64,000 nucleotides of DNA from Imbricaverruca yamaguchii (taxonomy: Eukaryota; Arthropoda; Thecostraca; Neoverrucidae), in the NCBI GenBank assembly GCA_034440575.1, contig JAOTOL010001639.1:2356001-2420000 (forward strand). Reading direction: 5' to 3'. The position numbers and the translations under genes were made by a program. Every line of letters begins with the position of its first letter. The stretch's first letter is position 1. This document shows, piece after piece, positions 13,101 through 21,186 of this stretch. The notes beneath the pieces were generated by a model. The model made no database searches, was not told where the DNA came from, and worked only from the letters and a program-made list of their open reading frames with translations.

Positions 13101-13808
13101 GACGTCCTTCCCAAAGAAGCATCGACGTCGTGCTCCTTGGTGCGCGTTTGTGGAGTTTCCATATCTCGTTCCTAACTGTATCCGTCTACAAATATCATAC
13201 CGTTGCTCACCATAACGGACCCGGATCGTGATGACTAACACTCCGCGGCGCAATTCCAGATGAAGAGATTGCCAATGATGTGCTATGTTATACAATAGCA
13301 GGTTATAGCATAGATGTGGTTTTCGTATATGTCAGTGTCACAAAATTCCTTGGTGACCACTCGCGCGCGGTAACCTCGGGACAACTGTTTCGCTTTTTAT
13401 AGAATGTTGGCTCCAGCGTGATTTACACATATTACTGACAAATATGACCAGAAGTTCGGAGTGATCTGCCTGTATTCTCAATGTTTGTGTACTACGGTTG
13501 ACCCTAATCATCCTAAGCTGTGAATATAACATCGTTATGGGCGCTGTATGACCGATGCAGTCGATGCGCCACTAAGCCCAAATAACCAACCATGATAGCG
13601 CGATTGTCTTACCCGCTGACCTCCACAGGCACTACGCGGCCTAAACTCGCTGCTGGGCAGTCAGCTGTTTCTGCTCGGCGCCGAGCCGACATTGGTGGAT
13701 GGCGCAGTTTGGTCGGCTCTCCGCAAGGCGTCGCTGCCGGCGCCGCCGAACGTGGCGTCCTGGAGCGAACGGCTGGCGGCGGCGGCTGACCTAGGTGAAC
13801 ACAACTGA
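1069..13808 (+). CDS. AIMP2: AIMP2, scaffold of the multi-aminoacyl-tRNA-synthetase complex (5 coding exons)
   Basis: Proposed join: 1069-1194, 8672-8890, 10259-10454, 12489-12691, 13629-13808. This gives 307 codons plus TGA, close to the ~320 residues of vertebrate AIMP2. The N-terminus has the LysRS-binding motif MYRIRPFLG...LPTCMYRM (residues 5-27). A leucine-zipper segment with [12 protein letters not shown] lies at about 58-86. A thioredoxin-like part is at about 116-200, with [13 protein letters not shown] and IIWKD. A GST-C-like tail holds [20 protein letters not shown]. In the family, AIMP2 holds cytosolic LysRS and AspRS in the synthetase complex. Frames agree across all four introns (phases 0, 0, 1, 0) and every intron is GT-AG. 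The start could be ATG 1069 or ATG 1081 (good context ACCATG); 1069 is the first in-frame ATG. Exons are GC-rich and introns are full of repeats. No transcript evidence is available. Confidence 0.88.
2792..3127. repeat. 44-bp minisatellite grown from the 3' end of the cuticle gene
   Basis: Units starting CCAGAACAGCTGCGG occur at 2821, 2865, 2909, 2952, 2996, 3040 and 3084, so the spacing is 44 bp (one step is 43). The copy at 3084 is the coding one: on the minus strand it encodes [10 protein letters not shown] and the TAG stop at 3068-3066. Every other unit repeats that coding end plus stop, downstream of the real stop. Length 44 is not a multiple of 3, so the array does not extend the frame. 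Confidence 0.9.
3066..3808 (-). CDS. Cuticle protein with Rebers-Riddiford chitin-binding domain, nested in AIMP2 intron 1
   Basis: Two coding exons on the minus strand: 3808-3800 (ATG AAG CTG, donor GTAGGT) and 3458-3066. The 341-bp phase-0 intron ends ...CTGACAG. The product is 133 residues. A signal peptide [19 protein letters not shown] would be cleaved near residue 19. A chitin-binding (R&R, PF00379-type) domain covers about 41-110, with [30 protein letters not shown] and LPRPP in the expected order and spacing. A tiny first exon of a few codons that splits the signal peptide is usual for arthropod cuticle genes. Exon 2 begins with GTG preceded by AG, which is why a start there would be wrong. 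The protein is secreted to the exoskeleton, where it binds chitin. It lies antiparallel inside AIMP2 intron 1. Confidence 0.85.
3892..3900 (-). promoter_or_regulatory. TATA-like box of the cuticle gene
   Basis: On the minus strand CATAAAGGG lies about 90 bp before the cuticle-gene ATG. An ACAGTC initiator-like motif follows about 35 bp downstream (near 3862). TATA-driven, short-leader promoters are common for cuticle genes. Assignment is by position and sequence only. Confidence 0.45.
5092..5170. repeat. AT-rich microsatellite (ATA, TTA, then TA units)
   Basis: Runs of ATA, then TTA, then TA, with an internal A/T inversion near 5116. It lies within AIMP2 intron 1. The short open frames through it are artefacts. 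Confidence 0.9.
5486..5517 (-). repeat. tRNA-like A-box, possible SINE head
   Basis: The minus strand reads CGGTAGCGCAGTCGTTAAGA, a good match to a tRNA-type pol III A box as found at the start of tRNA-derived SINEs. I could not find a convincing B box downstream, so this may be a decayed head or chance. Confidence 0.3.
5534..5581 (+). repeat. Hairpin-forming dispersed repeat, copy b (diverged)
   Basis: Contains GGGGCTAAGTGATCTACC, GTCGATCCGCCCTAAAACC and a CAATCAC tail, in the same order as the better copies at 932 and 13535. Confidence 0.45.
5888..5932 (+). repeat. Hairpin-forming dispersed repeat, copy c (diverged)
   Basis: Keeps AAATGACCAAGTCGGCACG followed by TAAAAC and an ACCACC tail. 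The first hairpin arm is lost. Confidence 0.4.
7693..7743. repeat. Perfect 17-bp inverted repeat (hairpin) in AIMP2 intron 1
   Basis: GCCCAGCTGCCGGCGGG (7693-7709) is the exact reverse complement of 7727-7743, with a 17-nt loop. The stem is 14 of 17 G/C. No transposon is recognised around it. Confidence 0.85.
8672..8890 (+). CDS. AIMP2: AIMP2 coding exon 2 (leucine-zipper segment)
   Basis: Residues 43-115, phase 0 at both ends, ending CAGAACAC|GTAAGT. It contains the heptad-like helix [16 protein letters not shown] seen in the family. It then runs into a Thr/Ala/Pro linker that includes a 24-bp in-frame duplication. Confidence 0.85.
8837..8884 (+). repeat. 24-bp tandem duplication at the coding edge of AIMP2 exon 2
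   Basis: Two identical copies of a 24-bp unit (8837-8860 and 8861-8884) encode TTAATPLP or its phase-shifted equivalent twice. They end 6 bp before the splice donor. The length keeps the frame. Confidence 0.9.
9132..9187 (+). repeat. Hairpin-forming dispersed repeat, copy d
   Basis: TTGGGCGC, ACTGACCACGGTAGTTGAG, then GCGCCCTAAAGCCCAAATAA and CTAACCGA. The arms GGGCGC and GCGCCC can pair. It lies in AIMP2 intron 2. Confidence 0.6.
9208..9262 (+). repeat. Hairpin-forming dispersed repeat, copy e
   Basis: AAAGTGACTGGCGTAGTCGG, then GCGC and TAAAACACCAACCCACC. It lies 20 bp after copy d in AIMP2 intron 2. Confidence 0.45.
9428..9462 (+). repeat. Hairpin-forming dispersed repeat, copy f (partial)
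   Basis: ATGACAGTCGATACGCCCTAA followed by AGCCAGATAC. It carries only the second arm and tail. It lies in AIMP2 intron 2. Confidence 0.35.
9772..9813. repeat. 14-bp tandem repeat, three copies
   Basis: AATCACAGTGAAGC is repeated three times in AIMP2 intron 2. The surrounding sequence is C- and AT-rich, with no gene. Confidence 0.85.
10259..10454 (+). CDS. AIMP2: AIMP2 coding exon 3 (thioredoxin-like segment)
   Basis: Residues 116-180 plus one base. The acceptor is ...CACCTGCCGACAG after a long C-rich tract and the donor is GACG|GTGGGT (phase 1). [19 protein letters not shown] and HVHSTAP match the conserved AIMP2 thioredoxin-like strand-helix region, and the exon ends in IIWKD. Confidence 0.85.
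10796..11005. repeat. 35-bp minisatellite, six copies, AIMP2 intron 3
   Basis: A 35-bp unit containing CGCGTGATTGTTGCGACCGG is repeated at 10796, 10831, 10866, 10901, 10936 and 10971, nearly identical except the last. All three minus-strand frames stay open through it, giving spurious Arg/Ala/Thr-rich frames. There are no spacers, so it is not a CRISPR array. Confidence 0.95.
11147..11297. repeat. Degenerate ~30-bp tandem repeat
   Basis: Successive imperfect units of the form ATGACTCGCTGGTGTGGGG plus TTCATC. It lies in AIMP2 intron 3, just after the 35-bp array. The rest of the intron to 12180 shows no gene. Confidence 0.7.
12182..12488 (+). repeat. Tandem duplications of the AIMP2 exon-4 acceptor region
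   Basis: The first bases of exon 4 (TGTCGGATGAGCCCAGCCTC) occur at 12267, at 12363 (with an identical CTGTCCCCAG acceptor) and at the true site 12489. The flanking unit with CGGTGGCGGCGCGGTCAGG also occurs near 12197 and 12294. A C-only tract interrupts at about 12240-12257. Reading on from the 12363 copy meets a TGA before the true exon, so that acceptor would be non-productive. Confidence 0.85.
12489..12691 (+). CDS. AIMP2: AIMP2 coding exon 4 (start of GST-C-like domain)
   Basis: Completes residue 181 and encodes 182-248. The acceptor is GCTGTCCCCAG and the proposed donor is GGCG|GTCAGT at 12692. [11 protein letters not shown] and [12 protein letters not shown] fit the AIMP2 helices. Joining in phase 0 to exon 5 gives [15 protein letters not shown], which matches the family's helix boundary. 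Confidence 0.8.
12681..12971 (+). repeat. Splice-donor minisatellite after AIMP2 exon 4, seven ~42-bp copies
   Basis: Units start AGCGCCAGGCGGTCAGT at 12681, 12723, 12763, 12805, 12849, 12890 and 12929 (39-44 bp). Each repeats the last codons of exon 4 plus the donor GTCAGT (one has GTCAAT). The fourth unit also carries CACCTGCTGGACGAG, a further piece of exon 4. Use of a later donor would add repeats of about 14 residues. Confidence 0.92.
13535..13592 (+). repeat. Hairpin-forming dispersed repeat, copy g
   Basis: Nearly identical to the 932-989 copy over 58 bp: TTATGGGCGCTGTATGACCG, GCAGTCGATGCGCC, CTAAG, AAATAACCAACCA. It ends 36 bp before AIMP2 exon 5, upstream of its polypyrimidine tract. 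Confidence 0.65.
13629..13808 (+). CDS. AIMP2: AIMP2 coding exon 5 (C-terminal GST-like end)
   Basis: Residues 249-307, starting after CTGACCTCCACAG and ending [28 protein letters not shown] and [11 protein letters not shown] match the AIMP2 C-terminus. CTAG|GTGAAC just before the stop could be read as a donor, but the protein already ends where the family usually does. No AATAAA was seen in the next 300 bp. Confidence 0.85.
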   Translation, partial: ALRGLNSLLGSQLFLLGAEPTLVDGAVWSALRKASLPAPPNVASWSERLAAAADLGEHN

Positions 13809-14188
13809 TTGACGCGGCGCTCGCCCAATCTGTCGTGTCGTGACACTTCTGAGTGTGTTCTATTTTGCCAGTCACATAATTGCGTCGATTGGCCTGCTAA
13901 TATTTCGAGTTCTGGTTCGCCGAACCGATTTTCATCTGTTTGCTTCCATACATTGAGAATGAAAACTTCGTGGATGTAAGGTTTTTTAAAGGAATAAGCT
14001 GATGTTTTGTTTCCTGCTGGGATCTATTTCGGTGAAAATAGCCACCTGGGTATTTAACTAGATCTTGTATCTGCTAAGCACTTTCAACAAAATTAGGTAC
14101 CTCCAGCTCACTTAGTATCAGTCCCAGGGTAGGACGCGACAGCTATGCACAAGTACAGACATAATCTGATGTTACACCCACTATCTGG

Positions 14189-14212
14189 GATATATATATA
14201 TATATATATATT
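14189..14212. repeat. (TA)n microsatellite
   Basis: About 12 TA units. The stretch 13809-14188 before it shows no gene. Confidence 0.9.
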
Positions 14213-14479
14213 AGGGTGGTTCTTAGTATATAGGGAACAAATAAACAGAGGAAAGTACTTCTTCCTACCCCTGGGAATTGTTCCTTTGGGAGCAAAAAAC
14301 GTGTGAAGAAAGTTTTGTTCAAATCCGATCGTAATAACATGTTGCACATCGACCTCGTAAATATACCCAATATCTGGCTCCAGGTCCCCTCCCGCGGAGT
14401 GTACACTGCTCAGGAGTATTATCCGCTCAAAGACTCCGCTACCGTGGGGGCCAAACCACTCATTGTTGCCTGGTCTGGC

Positions 14480-16640
14480 AACTGTCGTTTTGTGTCCGGA
14501 AACTGCTTCCGGTGGGCCGCCACTACCTGGAGGGGAACTGAAGCTGCTCCTATTGGTCAGCGACCGGTTGTATTCATTGATGAGGGTCACTCCCGTTCCG
14601 CATGGTCGTTGACCACCGCCAGCTTGTGGACCACTGCTGCCGCCGCCTTGACGGCTCCCGTTCCTCCACGTCTCTGGGGGGAAAGTCCAGGAACGACTTG
14701 TCAGGTTGAGCTTCTTGAAGAAGCCGAGCGTTCGATCCGTGACGAAATCTTCAAGATGGACACTGCGGATAGATTTCTTCGGCAACATGACCCTCTTCGG
14801 AGCTGACTCCTCCCTCTCACCGCTCTCTTGCCTTGTAGCCATCGCCATCGCCATCGCCTTCTTCCTGTCAACGGAGACTTCAGGGTCGAAAAGGCGAGCC
14901 CAACCAGCTCCTCCGACAGGTACCAAGGTGGTTGGGGTTTCTTCAAGGCAACGTTCCCATCGGCGTAATCTTTCCGTACGTGTCCGAGCCTTCAGTAGGT
15001 CAGATCGAGCCGAAGAGCTTGAGCGGGGAACCCTGCCTTCTCCACGCCATTGCGTACACTCTCGCAGAGACGCACATTTCATCAGTGCATTTCTTTCTCT
15101 CTTGAGGGAGAATTGATCGCGAACATCCATACCTTGAACGAATAGATGATCTTACTCATCCAACGTGCCTGATGCATTGGTCGGAGCTCGAAACCGGACG
15201 CCGCGAGCAGGAACCCAGCCAAGGAAGATGATGACAAGCTCGACCAGCTCCTTGTAATCATCACGCAAGTCACTGCGATCCTGAATGACTTGCATTGCCA
15301 AGCCCGGCCTTCGTCCTTCATGTCCTGCAGAAGAGTGTCTACCTCTGCACTCTGCATCCCTGTGGTGAAGGCTTCGCGGTCAATGTTCTCCCAGTAGGTC
15401 TGGAAGCGTTTGAAGAGGAGGACATCGGGGGAAGAGAGGCTCCGAGGAGATGGGTGAAGACGGCTTGAACCTGACTTCCAGGATATGGTGTCGGCAGGCA
15501 AAGTGAAGCATGTCCTTCTCGAGCTGTTGTTCGATGAGCACACAGGCGCCATTGTTCCTGCCAGTGTTTGCAGCCGTGGTGTCGACGACAGTCCGGCCAC
15601 CTGATCTGCAACTCTCCATTCCTCCAGAGCGGACACCACGGCGCGAGCGATGTCGTGTCCCGTCCGCTGGCAAGCTTGGCAACACTCAGTAGCTGAGATG
15701 TTCCCTTCCCTGTAACAGAATGGGAAGCCTGTCCACATGGTCTTTGGTGGTTAGGTCAGGCATCAGCTTGCCATCCCAATGGACAACAAGCGGAGTGTCC
15801 GCTCGGAACTCTTCCTTGAGCTTGGAGGCCAGTGCTTCCCGGTGCTTTCTCCGATGACGGCGGATGGAGAGCGGTTGATGTTTAGCTCCTTGACATTGCA
15901 TCCGAGAACACTAGCAGTCGCAGTCAGGACATGAACGGCCGATCGATCCGTCATCTTCGTCCTGTCCAACGTTGCCGCAAGAGCTGGACTGATCATGTTG
16001 GTGATGGCTCTCCGGATCCGTTTCCGCGGACTCACTCCGCCACAGCATCACGGACTTCGGCGCTTCAGCAGACGACTCTGGATCAGATGCGCTGGAACTG
16101 GTGGGGACTCCAGCTCAACCACTGCGGACGAAGACGTTGCCTCTTTGCGCGCGCCTTGTTGCTCCAGCCCTCTCCGTTCTCTGGCATCATCGAGCTTCTT
16201 GTCCAGCAGGACGTTCCATATTCCCCATCCTCCCCGTCGGCCTGGTTCGCGTTGGGCAAGCGAAACGCCTTATCCGCATTCGTTCTCTTCAAGGCGTCTG
16301 CGTGGGCCCGTCGAGAGATTCTCCAAGACGACCATGAACGCCTCCTCCTTGGCCACCTGGGGCCCGAGCGTCGATGCTTCCCTCTTCGGGCTCGTACTCC
16401 CGATGCGCTCTCTTTTCGTCCCGTTGTCCTTCCTCATCTGGGATCCGAACCATGCTCCAGTATCGCGCCACCATGGGGCAACGATAAGCGTCCATCCGGG
16501 CGACGTTTCTCAAATGTAGTTGTGCGAATAACGGCTAAGACATCGCCGTTGGATGGGTTTGGACCCCACCAGCTCTGGCTCGGGCACAACAGGAAATCTT
16601 TGCTACGTGTAGCCATAATAATCTGGAAAAGGGAGGGGCG
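14480..16640 (-). pseudogene. Decayed copy of an unclassified transposase-like family (copy B)
   Basis: Reading leftward, homologous blocks follow in order across several frames: LAQREPGRR (~16240), LDRTKMTDRSAVHVLTATAS and ELNINRS (~15990-15890), TPLVVHWDGKLMPDL and HVDRLPIL (~15800-15720), DTTAANTGRNNGACVLIE (~15570), FACRHHILE (~15500), LLFKRFQTYWENID (~15400), MHQARWMSKIIYSFKVW (~15150) and LINEYNRSLT (~14570). At least five frameshifts separate them. I recall this block order from multi-copy genes of unknown function in invertebrates. The Asp in HWDGK, the D..SNTG-like block and the CRHH motif recall RNase-H-fold (hAT-type) transposases, but that is inference. A second, nested copy lies at 20.2-28.0 kb. 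Confidence 0.6.
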
Positions 16641-16649
16641 AGGTTAATG

Positions 16650-16868
16650 CATCCGATACTGCCTAAGTACACTGGTGTACTTGCTGTGGTAAAGTAAAAT
16701 TTCAACGTCATATGGCATTGTGGCAAACACTGGGGTGAGTAAAAATCAACATCGATGTGCACATCTTCCCGGCCGATTTTGGAAAAATCCTACGCGGTTT
16801 TTGCATGTATATGAACGATTCCCGGGGTGGGCAACATAATTCAAACTTTTGATTTTAAGGACCCCTAA

Positions 16869-16925
<57 letters not shown>

Positions 16926-17829
16926 TAACTGGGAAGTGTTCATTTTTAAAGAATGCACTTGTGTTGCACGTTAATAATTGGACCCGGCATGACGAGAGTC
17001 ATTACAATGATTGCCTTTCGCGACCCCTGGCTCACACCATGTAGCTCATGCTCTGTAGGTTACTCAACCCCCTCCATACGCATCAAAGGACGATGTCGTC
17101 ATCGCAGCGTGTCCAAATTTGTTTTCACTAGAGCGTCAGCAGTAAATAAAAAACATGTAATTTTGTTGCTAGAAATGTAGCTAAAATGTTGGGTGGCATA
17201 TAATACATATGGTATGTATCAGGGTCAGTGTGGGAAAAGTGGTTCGCTGACCTGGAGTCGGAGAACAAAAAAATGTATCGGAGCCCTCCAAGAAAAATAA
17301 TATATTCCTGCCCATGGAGTTGGAGAATAAAAAATTTGGCCTCGGACGCCACCCCCCCCCCACCCCTCCCCTAAAAAAACAAAAAAAAGCAAAGCTACTG
17401 GCGTCAGAGCCAAAAAAAAGATGATGGATAAAAAGCAAAGATATGGTGTCAGCGCAGTCAACAGAAAGCCTTCTTGCTCCATTTCTGCAGGTCACATCTA
17501 TGATCATGATTCATGGTCTGGACTTAACAAAGCAATGTCCATATTTGGGCTTAGTACCAGAGGCCATCGCCACAGAAACCTGATCCTATGCCATGAAGAG
17601 ACAAAGACTCCGAAGACAAAGATTCCAGAGGTTCCTTCATAATAAAAAAATATTTATAAAATTATTATAATAATAAAAAATTATTCAAAAATTATCAAAC
17701 TTCCAAATCACAACCATAACAATAGCTTTGTAACTTTCATGCGCCTAGGTACTTGGCGAGCATATTTAGTCGGTGTTTATTGTAAGTTCATTCATATCAC
17801 GCACCACCTTTGGCCTGACGTTAAAATAT
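16650..17829. other. No recognisable gene; (TA)n at 16870-16923
   Basis: Holds a long TA microsatellite at 16870-16923 and T/A- and C-rich low-complexity runs near 17350-17420. Open frames here are short and show no family resemblance. Confidence 0.6.
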
Positions 17830-17837
17830 GCAGTTAT

Positions 17838-17982
17838 CAGGGATGCGGAGCCGGAGCCGGAGCCGCCGGAGCCGGAACATTTTGCCCGGAGTCGGAGCCG
17901 GAGCCGGATCCGCCGGGACATTTTAGCCGGAGCCGGAGTCGGAGCCGAGACGTCCAAAATTTTTCCTGGCTCCGCATCCCTG
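17838..17982. mobile_element. hAT-type MITE, 145 bp, with 8-bp target duplication
   Basis: The terminal inverted repeats are CAGGGATGCGGAGCC and GGCTCCGCATCCCTG, a perfect 15 bp. The element is flanked on both sides by GCAGTTAT (17830-17837 and 17983-17990), an 8-bp target duplication. TIRs starting CAGGG and an 8-bp duplication are hallmarks of hAT elements. The inside is built of GGAGCC units and cannot code for a transposase. Related partial copies lie at 37283 and 37558. Confidence 0.9.
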
Positions 17983-17990
17983 GCAGTTAT

Positions 17991-20263
17991 GGATGCCTCG
18001 CCCCAAAAAAGTATATAAACTTACACCCCTTCACTGGACCCTAAGTCACTTCAATCACGCCCACTTAATTCACTCGCACTTACTAGGTTGTTCTCCGGAA
18101 AGCTCTCAAAACTTTGTCTCAACCCCAGTATGCGCAACCAGTCGAGACAAAGATCTTCGCACAAAGGGAAGGGGACAAAGCAGCGAGGCGATACGCGCGG
18201 TCAAAGCGTGGTCGCTGTGTAAACATGACTGCAGTATTTACACAATTTCAAGACCGCTGCTTGACCTCAATTCCTGTCGCCTCTAATAGGATTTCATACG
18301 TCAATACGGTGTTACATTTTTTTCTTCAGTTATGTGGGAATCAATACACTAAAGATATATGTTCATAATCATGAAATTACGTTGTCTTTATCTTAGATCA
18401 AAACACGAATCTGGCGAGACCGTCCCAATAATTTGTTAATTATCCTACTCTAGTACGGATATCGTCCTTGCCTAACGGCGACGTATCCAATGGTGGTCAA
18501 ATGATCAAATGACATATTTTCGTAACATGCACAGTTACTGCAGTTGCTGAAGTGATAAAACTACTATTCAGATGCTTTTCTCTTGATGGGTTACTGTAGT
18601 TTTGCGAATTGAGGTGGAATTCATAACGAAGTAACCCGAGGTTTTTAGCATTTTTTTAACCATTTACATGGCTCCCAAAAATAGGTCTTCTGCCATCAAT
18701 AAATTTCGTTAGCTGATGCTATTTTATGCATTTCAATTCGAAATTGAATGCTCTATTTCATGAAATTAACAGAATTACTAAAAACGGTCTGAGATGTCCA
18801 GAATTACGTTCTCCGGTAGTCTCCGATTGGAATGCGGCTGGAAAACGGACCTTGGGTCCGATATGCGAGCATTTGACGTCATTGTATGTATTTCGAGTTC
18901 CAACTGTGGTGGCAAGAAATGACAGCAATACGAGAGGTTTTGTAATGGAGATTTTATGGTGTAACACCAGTATTTCCGGGAATTATCAAGAAGAATCGTG
19001 GTATTTTGCAATCTTTCCTTCTAAAGTGTCATTTCGACAGAATTCTGAAGACACACGAAAACCTAATCCCTCATATATGTTATTCAGAATGAGACGAGAT
19101 TGGCGCAAGCCGAATGACGACTCATCTGTGATTGCAGAGTGCTTGTGCTGGGCCGCCGTCCTGCCAGTGTGAAAATATCCTGGGGAGTATTAGGCTGAGG
19201 TAATAACTAGTTCAGAAATTTACATTATTTTGTTCTCTATTGGTTTTATGCTATGCTCATGCTTTTGTTTCGTTCGGATTTGGGGGCATCGTGCACACCA
19301 ACGATTGACCTGAGTAACCCACCCACCCCTCACGAGTTCGGCCTTGATTGGGGCCCAAACTGAGCCAGGATATGGTTTGTAACTGTGCGATCCGTGCCTA
19401 TCTGATATAACGAGGGGCTCCACCACAAATGTGTGGGATTTTGCAGCAACGTTTCCTTCATGTCATTTCCTTGCACCTTCAATATCAGTTTTTCCAGGCA
19501 AAATAAATGTATAGGTATATCCAGAGTTGAATGTATTTATTCAAAGCATATGTGCGGATTCATGCATAACATGCAATAGGTTTGACACATGCACAATGCA
19601 ATCCAAACAACCACCACAAACTTGTAGGTATTCTGATATAACATGATATGCTTCCTGGGCAATTGATTGCAATCTGCATTTCATGCCTTATGGCCTGCTA
19701 TGCCGTGCTCTTCTGTTCTGTTGTCCAGGCTTCTAATTTGTATGATGGACTGGAAACTGCAACTGCGTTGTTGGAGCTGGACTGAGATCCTAGAAACAAA
19801 ATGTCAACCATTATTGGCACGTTTCATTCGGAGAATAAAAAAGTTCAACATTTGCAGTCACAATCCTGGAGAATTAAATGTCCTTAGGTCTCCGTACTCC
19901 AGGAGAAGCCCAAAATTCCCAACGTGATCAGGGTGGTCCTTACAATTGAAAGTCGGAAAGTCTAAGCTCCAGCACCGGGTATCCATTGGAATAGTCGTTA
20001 AAACTTTCCTGGTGAACATTTTTTTCTTCAATCGGACGTCGTTTACCCCTCCATCATCGACCTTGAAGTTTCACCCCCCCCCCCTAAGAGACACTTATCT
20101 GGGAATAAATAGCATACAAGGAAGATGAATACAAACAGCAAATCTTCACACATAAAAATTGTGCAATTTATTCTAAAAATGTTGGCTTATAACACACGAC
20201 AGTGTTTTCTAATTTTTTCCTCATTACACAGTTAAATCTTAAAATCTGAAACAAAATATGTTT
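17991..20263. other. No recognisable gene
   Basis: About 2.3 kb of mostly AT-rich sequence. The longest open frame (18726-19172, +) has no recognisable domain and low-complexity codon use. A C-tract sits near 20069-20084. Confidence 0.5.
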
Positions 20264-20530
20264 CTACCTCAAATACATAGTTTGTAGTAGTTGTAGCCCA
20301 ACGTAAATAGAGCGTAACTGCAGTATATTTAAACACAACATGGAAGTATCATTTTGTTTAGCCACGGTTTTCTTTCTGGAGTCCGGGAACTCGGCGCGAC
20401 GACGAGAGAGTACTTGGAGGAGAATTTGCAGTCGCTCATCATCCTGAGTTAGCCTTCGGTTGTATTCCTGGATAAGGGCAACTCCTCGCTCCGCGTGGTC
20501 GTTCATGACCGGGTCGCGGTCAAGAACCTT
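20264..20530 (-). pseudogene. C-terminal piece of the transposase-like family (copy C)
   Basis: Minus-strand frame with NDHAERGVALIQEYNRRLT and LQILLQVL, then PDSRKKTV. It matches in order the C-terminal block of copy B (LINEYNRSLT). The remainder of copy C lies at 24.04-24.18 and 27.26-28.0 kb, separated by inserted elements. Confidence 0.55.
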
Positions 20531-20585
20531 TTAGGAAAGCAACACGAGGGGTCTTTGGTTTGAGGGTCCCCAAGGGGGGGGAAAA

Positions 20586-20588
<3 letters not shown>

Positions 20589-20652
<64 letters not shown>
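20589..20652. repeat. 64-bp A homopolymer (+ strand)
   Basis: Sixty-four A in a row directly abut the 3' side of a minus-strand LINE, cutting its reading frame after RTFSFRAL. It could be the poly(A) tail of a + strand insertion or an assembly or sequencing artefact. Confidence 0.95.
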
Positions 20653-20654
<2 letters not shown>

Positions 20655-21186
20655 AGGGCCCGGAAGGAGAAGGTTCTACGTGACATGCTGAGGCGGAAAG
20701 GCGGTGGCTCCAGTGCCCCAGCCACCGTCGCACGAGTGGAGCGCCGGGAGACATCCGACCGCCGGCGGAACAGAGAACGGATCGCCTCGGGGGCTCGCGG
20801 ATCATTCAGGGCTCTGAACACGGCGATGTTGTCGCGGTGGGTGATGAGGTGACGGACACTGCGCCAGCCCAGCGTTGCCACTGTCGGCGAGATATGATCG
20901 CGACGACGAGCCCCTACGACGATCCTAGCTCCGAAATTGATCGCCTTCTGCACTCGTCCAAGGTGACATTGGGCAGCCCCGCCCCATACAGTGAGGCAGT
21001 ATAGGATGTATGGAAAGACGTGAGACTGAATTAGGAGTTTGCGTGCTTCAGGCGTGAGATGGTGACGGATATTGTGGAGACAGAACAAGGTGGAGTTGCA
21101 CTTTTTGACAACGTGGGATATGTGCTCCTCCCAGGATAGGGTGCGGTCAATGATGACTCCCAGCATCTTCACGAATGGCGAGGGGG

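Noticed and set aside
13791..13800. CTAG|GTGAAC as an additional splice donor in AIMP2 exon 5
   Set aside because: The protein ends at the normal family length with the stop 8 codons or fewer downstream, and no further AIMP2-like exon was found.
14303..14806. 168-codon + strand open frame
   Set aside because: Antisense shadow of copy B of the transposase-like family, whose minus-strand motifs are recognisable.
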